Assembly: GCA_000696115.1 (NCBI GenBank)
Contig: JJOH01000013.1
Location: forward strand, 62,001-126,000
Source: Streptomyces olindensis
GTDB taxonomy: Bacteria > Actinomycetota > Actinomycetes > Streptomycetales > Streptomycetaceae
Direction: 5' to 3'
Length of the DNA: 64,000 bases
Under the pieces are notes generated by a model. That model was not told the origin of the DNA, did no database searches, and saw only the letters and a program-made list of their open reading frames with translations. Positions within the stretch are counted from its first letter, which is position 1; each line of letters starts with the position of its first letter. The translations under genes were made by a program, and so were the position numbers. Shown here one piece after another: positions 57,882 through 64,000 of this stretch.

Positions 57882-58370
57882 GTGAGCGAGCAGACCACCG
57901 GATCCGCGCGCCGGAGGATCTTCATCGACAAGCGGAGTCCCGACGCCTTCGACGCGCTGGTCCGGGCGTCGGAGGCGGTGCGTGCGACCGCCTCCGAGGC
58001 GGGGCTCGATCGCGTCACCGTGGAGCTGGTCAACCTCCGCGTGTCCCAGCTCAACGGCTGCGCCTACTGCCTCGACCTGCACACCAGGAGGGCCCTGCGC
58101 GCCGGAGAGTCGCCGCAGCGGCTGGGGGTTCTGCCGGCCTGGCGGGACACCGACCTCTTCACCCCGGCGGAGCGCGCGGCGCTCGATCTCGCCGAGGCGA
58201 CGAACGATCCGACGGACACGGCCGCGCAGGAGTCCGCCTACGCGGCGGCCCGCGCGGTCCTCACCGAGGATCAGATCTCGGCCGTGATCTGGGTGGCGAT
58301 CATCATCGGCGCGTTCAACCGCGTGTCGATCATGAGCGGACACCCCGTGCAGGCCCCGCGCCGGGCATAG
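57882..58370 (+). CDS. Carboxymuconolactone decarboxylase/AhpD-like protein
   Basis: A 162-residue AhpD-fold protein with the redox pair in GCAYCLDLH (near residue 63) and the typical helices LVNLRVSQLN and VAIIIGAFNRVSIMSGHP. The CxxC-x2-3-H set suggests peroxide or hydroperoxide reduction. The GTG at 57882 was chosen because AAGGAG lies 7 bases upstream; an ATG at 57813 has no ribosome site. It is divergent from pirin and probably under the nearby MarR regulator. Confidence 0.88.
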   Translation: MSEQTTGSARRRIFIDKRSPDAFDALVRASEAVRATASEAGLDRVTVELVNLRVSQLNGCAYCLDLHTRRALRAGESPQRLGVLPAWRDTDLFTPAERAALDLAEATNDPTDTAAQESAYAAARAVLTEDQISAVIWVAIIIGAFNRVSIMSGHPVQAPRRA

Positions 58371-58503
58371 TCACGCGCCCCAGCAGGCGACGCGCGTGCC
58401 CGGCGGACCCCCGCCGGGCACCGGCACCCCGCCGGGACGCCTGCCGAGCACCGACACGGCACCGCACGGCATCGCACCGCACCGCACCGCAGTCAGCGAC
58501 GGC

Positions 58504-58974
58504 TCACCCGGTCGAGTCCTCGTCCAGCTTGCTGACGACCCGTTCGGAGATCTCCGCCAGGACACGCAGTTCAGCCGGGGTGACGTGGTCCATGAACAGT
58601 TCGCGCACGGCCTCGACATGGCGCGGCGCGGCGGCCTCGATCGCCGCGCGCCCCGCCTCCGTGATCACGACGAACGCGCCGCGCCCGTCGTCCGGGCACT
58701 CCTCCCGGACCACCATGCCCCGCCCTGCCATCCGCGCGATGTGGTGGGACATTCGGCTCTTCTCCCACTCCAGCGCCCGGGCCAGGTCCTGGTAGCGCTG
58801 ACGTCCGTCCGGGGTGTCGGTCAGATGGACCAGCACCGCGAAGTCCGCGGGCGAGAGCTTCGACTCGGACTGCAGCCGGCGCCCCAGACGCCCCCCGAGC
58901 CGCTCCTGCAGCCTGATGAAGCCCCGCCACGCGCGCTGCTCCTCGGGCGTCAGCCATCGCACCGTCTCGTCCAT
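58504..58974 (-). CDS. MarR family transcriptional regulator
   Basis: A 156-residue MarR protein with a winged helix-turn-helix: YQDLARALEWEKSRMSHHIARM (recognition region, given in part) and wing RGMVVREECPDDGRG. Its own promoter has TAGTTGA and a palindrome at 58996-59014. The TAGTTG core is shared with the pirin/AhpD operator, which suggests that it represses those redox genes and itself. Ligand is unknown; phenolics and oxidants are common for the family. The short stretch 58440-58497 downstream holds CACCG-type simple repeats. Confidence 0.9.
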   Translation of the reverse strand: MDETVRWLTPEEQRAWRGFIRLQERLGGRLGRRLQSESKLSPADFAVLVHLTDTPDGRQRYQDLARALEWEKSRMSHHIARMAGRGMVVREECPDDGRGAFVVITEAGRAAIEAAAPRHVEAVRELFMDHVTPAELRVLAEISERVVSKLDEDSTG

Positions 58975-58995
58975 GGAAAAAGTGTAAACATAGTT

Positions 58996-59014
58996 GACGC
59001 TTCATCGAAGCGTC
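58996..59014. promoter_or_regulatory. Perfect 8-bp palindrome at the MarR promoter / GH1 gene end
   Basis: GACGCTTC at 58996-59003 and GAAGCGTC at 59007-59014 with a 3-base spacer. It covers the stop of the GH1 gene and lies just upstream of the MarR start. It could be an operator of MarR or a small terminator for the GH1 gene. Confidence 0.5.
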
Positions 59015-60468
59015 GGCGGGCCGGCCGGCTCGGCGGGCGGCGGGATGCTGCCCGTCAGGGCCAGCTCCCGGTACCACAGCGCGCTGTCCTTCGGCGTGCG
59101 GCGCTGGGTCTCGTAGTCGACGTGGACGATGCCGAAGCGCTTGGCGTACCCGTAGCCCCATTCGAAGTTGTCCATCAGCGACCACACGAAGTACCCGCGC
59201 AGGTCGACGCCGGCGGCGAGGGCCCGGTGGGCGGCGAGGAGGTGGCGGCGGAGGTAGTCGATGCGCTCGGGGTCGTGGACGGCGTGCGTGCCGTCGGGGC
59301 GGACGGAGAGGTGGTCGTCGAAGGCCGCTCCGTTCTCGGTGACGACCAGGGGCTGGCCGGGGAACTGCCGGTGGAGGTCGAGGAGGAGTTCTTCGAGTCC
59401 GTCGGGGTCGATGTTCCAGCCCATGGCGGTGTGCGGGCCCGGCTGTTCGAGGAACTCGACGTGGGGCGAGCCGGGCCAGGGCGAGCCGCCCACGTCCTTG
59501 TGCCCGTCGTGGTTCTGGCGCGGGGTCGTGCCGTCCCAGAGGCGGACGGCAGTGGTGGCGTAGTAGTTGACGCCGAGCAGGTCCAGGGGCTGGTGGATCC
59601 GGGCGACGTCGCCGTCCTGGACGAACGCCCAGTCGGTGACGGCGGCGGTGTCCTCGATGAGGTCCTGCGGGTAGCGGCCGCGCAGCAGGGGTTCGGTGAA
59701 GGCGCGGTTGGCCAGCGCGTCGATGCGCCGCACGGCCTCCTCGGCGCCGTGGCCCCTGCCCCTGAGAACATGGAAGTTGAGGGTGATGGAGTACTGCGGG
59801 TCGTTGGTGGTGACCGCCCTGAGCTGCTCGACCGCCAGGCCGTGGGCGAGGTTGAGGTGGTGCACCGCCGTCAGCGCCGCGGCGCCGTCGGTGCGGCCGG
59901 GGGCATGGGCGCCGGATCCGTAGCCGAGGTAGGCGGAGCACCACGGCTCGTTGAGGGTGGTCCAGACGGCGACGCGGTCGCCGAGGGCCTCGCCGACGAC
60001 ACGGGCGTAGTCGGCGAAGGCGAAGGCGGTGGCGCGGTTCGTCCAGCCGCCCTCGTCTTCGAGTGCCTGGGGCAGGTCCCAGTGGTAGAGGGTGGCCACG
60101 GGGGTGATGCCGCGGTCGAGCAGGCCGTCGACCAGGCGGCCGTAGAAGTCCAGGCCCTTGGGGTTGGCCGGGCCGCGGCCGGTGGGCTGGACGCGCGGCC
60201 AGGCGATCGAGAACCGGTACGCCCGCAGGCCCAGCGAGGCCATGAGGTCGAGGTCCTCCTCCAGGCGGTGGTAGTGGTCGGCGGCGACGTCCCCGGTGTC
60301 GCCGTTCCAGGTCCGGCCCGGGGTGCGGGAGAACGTGTCCCAGATGGAGGGGCCGCGGCCGTCCTCGTCGGCGGCGCCTTCGATCTGGTAGGCGGCGGTC
60401 GCGGAACCGAGGACGAAGTCCGCGGGGAAGGTCATGGGCTCGGTGGGTTCCTTCCGGGCTTTCGGCAT
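59002..60468 (-). CDS. GH1 family beta-glucosidase
   Basis: A 488-residue glycoside hydrolase family 1 enzyme, cytosolic, without signal peptide. The acid/base Glu174 lies in TLNEP and the nucleophile Glu378 in [15 protein letters not shown] near residue 24 and [17 protein letters not shown] near 425 are family signatures. It would cleave beta-glucosides or related disaccharides. ATG at 60468 is weakly supported; ATG at 60435 (MTFPADF) is an alternative. It diverges from the GH43 gene over a LacI-type palindrome. Confidence 0.94.
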   Translation of the reverse strand: MPKARKEPTEPMTFPADFVLGSATAAYQIEGAADEDGRGPSIWDTFSRTPGRTWNGDTGDVAADHYHRLEEDLDLMASLGLRAYRFSIAWPRVQPTGRGPANPKGLDFYGRLVDGLLDRGITPVATLYHWDLPQALEDEGGWTNRATAFAFADYARVVGEALGDRVAVWTTLNEPWCSAYLGYGSGAHAPGRTDGAAALTAVHHLNLAHGLAVEQLRAVTTNDPQYSITLNFHVLRGRGHGAEEAVRRIDALANRAFTEPLLRGRYPQDLIEDTAAVTDWAFVQDGDVARIHQPLDLLGVNYYATTAVRLWDGTTPRQNHDGHKDVGGSPWPGSPHVEFLEQPGPHTAMGWNIDPDGLEELLLDLHRQFPGQPLVVTENGAAFDDHLSVRPDGTHAVHDPERIDYLRRHLLAAHRALAAGVDLRGYFVWSLMDNFEWGYGYAKRFGIVHVDYETQRRTPKDSALWYRELALTGSIPPPAEPAGPPTLR

Positions 60469-60481
60469 GGAACCACGGTGA

Positions 60482-60495
60482 TGTTAACGTTAACA
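60482..60495. promoter_or_regulatory. LacI-family operator palindrome
   Basis: TGTTAACGTTAACA is a perfect 14-bp palindrome with a central CG, as LacI-family operators have. It is 14 bases from the GH1 start and 70 bases from the divergent GH43 start, so one repressor could control both. The LacI gene at 62184-63200 is the likely source. Confidence 0.75.
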
Positions 60496-60565
60496 AGCTG
60501 TCAAGGCCCCGTCCCGACGAATCCGCTCCCGTCCCATACCCCGCCCCGTCCCGGAGTGCGTCCCT

Positions 60566-62125
60566 GTGCCGACCTTCGCCAACCCCGTTCTCACCGGCAG
60601 TCATCCGGACCCGTCGATCTGCCGGGCCGGGGAGGACTTCTACCTGGTCACGTCGTCGTTCGCGTACTTTCCCGGGATCCCGGTCTGCCACAGTCGCGAC
60701 CTGGTGAACTGGAGACCGCTCGGGCATGTGGTGCACCGGTCGCCCCGGGTCCCGCTCGCCGGGCTGGACGTCTCCGACGGCCTGTGGGCCGCCACCATCC
60801 GGCACCACCGGGGCACCTTCTACGTGGTCGCGACCCTGGCGAGGGGCCGTCAGGGGAGTGTGACGTTCCTGTGCACCGCCTCGGACCCCGCCGGGCCCTG
60901 GTCGGAGCCGATCGTGCTGGCGGCCGAGGGCATCGACCCGTCGCTCTTCTTCGACGACGACGGGCGCTGCTGGTTCACCGCCTGCCGCGATGCGGTCGAG
61001 CCGGACGCGGGCGGCCCCGGGGAGCTGTGGATGCGCGAACTCGACCTCGACGCCCTGGCGTTGACCGGCCCGACGCATGTCCTGTGGCACGGCGCGATGC
61101 GCGGCGCCTGGGTGGAGGCGCCGCACGTGTACAAGCGGGACGGCGTGTACCATCTGATCGCCGCGGAGGGCGGCACCGAGCACCATCACGCCGTGACCGC
61201 GGCCCGCTCCGACACCGTCACGGGCCCCTACGCCACCGACCCGAGAAGCCCGCTGCTCACCCACCGCCACCGCGGTGCGGCGGAACCGGTGCACAACGTC
61301 GGACACGTCGACCTCGTCGACACCCCCGCCGGGGAGACCTGGGCCGTCGCCCTGGGCGTGCGCCCGATCGACGGCACGCACACGCTGGGCCGCGAGGTGT
61401 TCCTGGTGCCCGTCGAGTGGACTGCCCGGGGTCCCGTCTTCGCGCCGGACACCGGCCGGGTGATGCTGTCGGAACGGCTGCCCGCAGGAACGACGGCGGC
61501 ATCCGTGCGGCCGGCCCCTCCGGGACCGGTGCGGTACGGGTTCCGCGGCCCGCTCGGCCCGGAGTGGAGCAGCCTGCGCGGACCGGTGGACGACCTGGTC
61601 TCGCCTTCTTCCGATGGCGGCCTGACCATCCGTCTCTCCCCCGAACCACTCACCTCGACCGGCACTCCGGCGTTCCTCGCACGCCGCCAGCAGCACCTGC
61701 GCATGCGTGTCGCCGCCCGTGTCCGCTGCACCGCCGCCGCGCCCACGCAGGAAGCGGGGCTGGCCGTCTTCCAGAACCAGGACCAGCACGCCACGCTGGG
61801 CCTCTCGGTCGACGCCTCCGGAACGCCGCAGGTCATGCTCACGGCCCGCGAGGCAGGCGCCGCGACCCGCCTCGCGGCGGTCGCCGTCGCGGACAGCGAG
61901 GTCGTCCTCGCCGTCGACAGCGACGAGTCCGGCTACACCTTCCACGTCGAGGACGACGGCACCCGGACGACCCTGGGAAGCATCGAACGGCCCTTCTTCA
62001 GCACGGGACGAGCCGGCGGATTCGTCGGCGTCCACATCGGCCTGTACGGAACCGGCGACGCCGGGAGCGACGCGGCCGAGGCGCACGTGCACTGGTTCGA
62101 GTACGCCGGCCTTGACCGGCCATGA
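60566..62125 (+). CDS. GH43 family glycoside hydrolase (beta-xylosidase type)
   Basis: A 519-residue family 43 enzyme. The three catalytic acids are visible: Asp in SHPDPSIC (near residue 15), Asp in GIDPSLFFD (near 130) and Glu in AWVEAPHVYK (near 190). A C-terminal beta-sandwich of the GH43_C2 type follows (SSLRGPVDDL to HWFEYA). No signal peptide, so it acts on imported oligosaccharides. GTG start at 60566 with CCGGAG upstream. Beta-xylosidase or arabinofuranosidase activity is inferred. Confidence 0.93.
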   Translation: MPTFANPVLTGSHPDPSICRAGEDFYLVTSSFAYFPGIPVCHSRDLVNWRPLGHVVHRSPRVPLAGLDVSDGLWAATIRHHRGTFYVVATLARGRQGSVTFLCTASDPAGPWSEPIVLAAEGIDPSLFFDDDGRCWFTACRDAVEPDAGGPGELWMRELDLDALALTGPTHVLWHGAMRGAWVEAPHVYKRDGVYHLIAAEGGTEHHHAVTAARSDTVTGPYATDPRSPLLTHRHRGAAEPVHNVGHVDLVDTPAGETWAVALGVRPIDGTHTLGREVFLVPVEWTARGPVFAPDTGRVMLSERLPAGTTAASVRPAPPGPVRYGFRGPLGPEWSSLRGPVDDLVSPSSDGGLTIRLSPEPLTSTGTPAFLARRQQHLRMRVAARVRCTAAAPTQEAGLAVFQNQDQHATLGLSVDASGTPQVMLTAREAGAATRLAAVAVADSEVVLAVDSDESGYTFHVEDDGTRTTLGSIERPFFSTGRAGGFVGVHIGLYGTGDAGSDAAEAHVHWFEYAGLDRP

Positions 62126-62183
62126 CAAAGGGGCGGCGCCGGGTGCTTCTCGCCGGGCCGGTGCGGGTTCCCGTCCGCAGGTG

Positions 62184-63200
62184 TCAGGAAGCCGCCCGGG
62201 GCACGGCGGTGCTGCGCCGTACGACGAGTTCCGGTGCGAGCTTCTGGCGGCACGCCTGCTCCCCGCCCAGCATCCGGACCAGCAACTCGATGGCGCTGCT
62301 GCCGAGATGGACGAAGTCCTGGCGGACCGTGGTCAGGGCGGGCACGAGGTAGTCGGCGCCCTTCATGTCGTCGAACCCGACGAGTGACACGTCCTGCGGC
62401 ACCCTCACGCCCCGTTCGGCGAAGGCCGCCAGCACCCCCATCGCCATCTGGTCGTTCCCCGCGAAGACCGCGGTGGGCAGGCCGGTGTCGTCCGCGCAGA
62501 GCCGGTGGGCGAGGCGGTATCCGCTCTCCGCGCTGAAGTCGCCTTCCAGCTCGGCTCCCTCCGCTCCGGCGGTGGCGAGTTCGGCGCGCCAGCCCTCGAC
62601 GCGGGCCCGGGCGTCGAAGGTCCGCAGGGCTCCCGTCAGATGGGCGATGTGCCGGTGCCCGAGGCCGAGCAGATGACGTACCGCCAGCCGGGCGCCGAGT
62701 TCCTGGTCGACCTGGACGAAGCTCAGGTCGGGGTGGGGCGCGCTGCCCGACATCACCACCGCCACCGGCACCCCGAAGGCGAGGCCGGACAGGGCCTCCA
62801 CGGCGACGGGCCGGTCGGTGACGACGGCGATCGCCTCCACCGACTGGTCGGTGAGCCGCCGCAGGGTCTCCACGAGGTCACCGGTGGTGCTCTCGCCCTG
62901 CCGGCTCGCCAGGCTCACCCAGTAACCGGCCTGCTTGGCGGCCGTCTCCACGCCCAGCAGGATGCGGGGCAGCTCGAACAGGTCCGAGCCGACGATCACC
63001 ACGCCGATCGTCGAGGAGCGGCGGCTCTTGAGGGCCCTGGCCACGCTGTTGCGGCGATAGCCCAGCTTGTCGATCGCGGCCTCGACGCGGGCCCGGGTCT
63101 CCGGCCGTACCGACGGGTGACCGTTGACGACCCGAGAGACGGTGATGTGCGAGACGCCGGCCTCCCGTGCCACGTCCATCATTCCTGGTGGCCGGTTCAT
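62184..63200 (-). CDS. LacI family transcriptional regulator
   Basis: A 338-residue LacI-type repressor. The helix-turn-helix and hinge are at the N-terminus (MMDVAREAGVSHITVSRVVNG, split here as MDVAREAGVSHIT and VSRVVNG, then SVARALKSRR). The sugar-binding core follows, with FAGNDQMAMGVLAAF and VSLVGFDDM. The ATG at 63200 has GAGGA about 10 bases upstream. It converges on the GH43 gene and probably binds the palindrome at 60482-60495. Confidence 0.93.
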   Translation of the reverse strand: MNRPPGMMDVAREAGVSHITVSRVVNGHPSVRPETRARVEAAIDKLGYRRNSVARALKSRRSSTIGVVIVGSDLFELPRILLGVETAAKQAGYWVSLASRQGESTTGDLVETLRRLTDQSVEAIAVVTDRPVAVEALSGLAFGVPVAVVMSGSAPHPDLSFVQVDQELGARLAVRHLLGLGHRHIAHLTGALRTFDARARVEGWRAELATAGAEGAELEGDFSAESGYRLAHRLCADDTGLPTAVFAGNDQMAMGVLAAFAERGVRVPQDVSLVGFDDMKGADYLVPALTTVRQDFVHLGSSAIELLVRMLGGEQACRQKLAPELVVRRSTAVPRAAS

Positions 63201-63342
63201 TCCACTCGTTCCTCTGCTTCGACCCGGCACGCGGCCCCGCCCCTGCGCCGATACTGTCACAGGCCTCGCGGCCGTGGTCCGGGCGCCGCCCGCACAGCGC
63301 GCCCGAACCCTTCCGCGGCACGCCTTATACACCGTTTCTGAT
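63201..63342. other. Region before the transposase remnant
   Basis: This stretch is the upstream side of the LacI gene and possible IS-derived DNA. Apart from the LacI ribosome site I see no clear signal in it. The stretch 63495-63684 on the other side of the remnant is similar and holds no convincing gene. Confidence 0.4.
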
Positions 63343-63494
63343 GGCGCGATCCGCATCGCCCGCAAGGGCATCGAGCCGTCCCCGGGGCCGGATGCCGACG
63401 CCTGCACCGCCACTACGAGCGCAAGGCCGAGCACTTCCTGGCCTTCGTCGGCATAGCCGCAGCCCTCATCAGCTACCGCCGACTCACCAACTGA
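63343..63494 (+). pseudogene. Decayed IS5-type transposase C-terminal remnant
   Basis: The segment from 63390 to the TGA at 63492-63494 encodes GCRRLHRHYERKAEHFLAF and then VGIAAALISYRRLTN, the typical C-terminus of IS5-family transposases. Just upstream, in another frame, GAIRIARKGIEPS (from about 63343) matches the part that normally precedes the RHRW...ERT motif. The catalytic segment between is missing and the frame is broken. No intact inverted repeats or target duplication were found. It is a scar of an old insertion. Confidence 0.7.
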
Positions 63495-63684
63495 AACAAC
63501 GTCTTAGGCGCCCCCGTACGCGCCTGTTCACCGCGACTGGGGGCGGGGCTGGCTCCTGCACTCGCGGCAAGGGCCAGCAGCAGGGCGACAGACCAGTGGT
63601 GAGGTTGCTGACGATGGTTCTTGATTGCCTGCCACCGCCCATGGCGCAACGACCGTCCACGAGGGGAGGCCGCGAGGCCAAGGG

Positions 63685-63969
63685 TCAGGCAGGGCCCGAA
63701 CTCTGCCCGCGGGTTTCGTCGGCCACCTGCTGCCCGGACTCGCGGGCCTGCTCTGAGACCTGGCCTGCCTTGTCGCGGGCCTCCTCCTTGGTGGTCTTCG
63801 CGGCCTGGGCGGCGGTGTCCTTCACCTCCTGGGCTGCCTGCTGGGCGGCCTCGGTGGCGTCCTGCTTCAGCTGCTGCGCGGACTCGACGGCTGCCTCCTT
63901 GACCGGTTCGAGCTTTTCGCCGGCCTGCTCGGTGATCCGGGAGGCTGACTGTTCCTCGGCCTCGGACAT
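63685..63969 (-). CDS. Ala/Glu/Lys-rich helical protein
   Basis: A 94-residue hydrophilic protein of repeated 11-residue-like helical units (SAQQLKQDATEAAQQAAQEV, DTAAQAAKTTKEEARDKAGQ), with no cysteine, tryptophan or membrane helix. It looks like an amphipathic or LEA/YtxH-type stress protein. No good ribosome site precedes the ATG at 63969 and the window ends soon after, so context is limited. Confidence 0.7.
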   Translation of the reverse strand: MSEAEEQSASRITEQAGEKLEPVKEAAVESAQQLKQDATEAAQQAAQEVKDTAAQAAKTTKEEARDKAGQVSEQARESGQQVADETRGQSSGPA

Positions 63970-64000
63970 CGGCAGGAGAGAGGCGGCCAGCAGTCCGGCG

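Noticed and set aside
58435..58500. CACCG-type repeats as a possible CRISPR or regulatory array
   Set aside because: The units are short, irregular and without spacers of constant length; this is simple-sequence drift.
63484..63681. Minus-strand open frame of 65 codons near the transposase remnant
   Set aside because: No ribosome site, odd composition and overlap with the transposase scar.

Overview
This window is chromosomal DNA of a high-GC actinobacterium, almost certainly a Streptomyces. The evidence is the very strong G/C third-position bias, frequent GTG and TTG starts, many 4-base start/stop overlaps, a membrane Ser/Thr kinase, WYL, TetR and LacI regulators, and a poly-lysine-synthetase-type NRPS. 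No rRNA, tRNA, CRISPR array or intact mobile element was seen. The only mobile DNA is a decayed IS5-type transposase tail near the right end.

Region 1 (about 51-34150) is a dense catabolic island. It holds three acyl-CoA dehydrogenases, a PaaG-like crotonase, a 3-hydroxyacyl-CoA dehydrogenase, a complete thiolase, an acyl-CoA ligase, and an Ltp/DUF35 pair that looks like an aldolase. It also has an acetoin/2-oxoacid dehydrogenase complex (E1 alpha, E1 beta, E2), two Rieske oxygenases, a 2Fe-2S ferredoxin, a VanB-type reductase, two SDRs, a zinc alcohol dehydrogenase and an MDR-type reductase. An RbsBAC-type ABC importer and two TetR regulators complete it. The logic is uptake, oxygenation, CoA activation, beta-oxidation-like shortening, then C2/C3 cleavage. 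The substrate cannot be read from sequence. Two unusual phosphohistidine proteins sit inside: a PPDK homologue whose ATP-grasp site has lost key residues (3799-6384), overlapping a small unknown gene, and a PEP-synthase-like protein with only the middle and His domains (16485-18206).

Region 2 (about 34196-45554) is mixed chromosomal content: a TerC protein coupled to a small zinc-ribbon protein, a receptor-like Ser/Thr kinase with an extracellular periplasmic-binding-type domain, a STAS-like protein, DUF2071 and DUF1360 proteins, a membrane Rieske protein, an ABC exporter, a PAP2 phosphatase and a P-loop kinase.

Region 3 (about 45791-51072) is a two-gene locus: a 1286-residue Pls/PosA-type synthetase (A-T followed by alternating membrane pairs and three hexapeptide-type domains) overlapping an M1 metallopeptidase. 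The adenylation pocket reads as lysine-like. This is the best candidate for a secreted cationic homopolymer system.

Region 4 (51310-58974) is small regulatory and stress genes: AraC/GyrI-like, two VOC proteins, RidA, WYL plus DUF899, a secreted peptidoglycan-binding protein, pirin, an AhpD-like protein and MarR. Region 5 (59002-63200) is a glycoside utilisation locus: GH1 and GH43 genes diverging from a perfect LacI-type palindrome, with a LacI regulator. The right end holds the transposase remnant and an Ala/Glu/Lys-rich helical protein.
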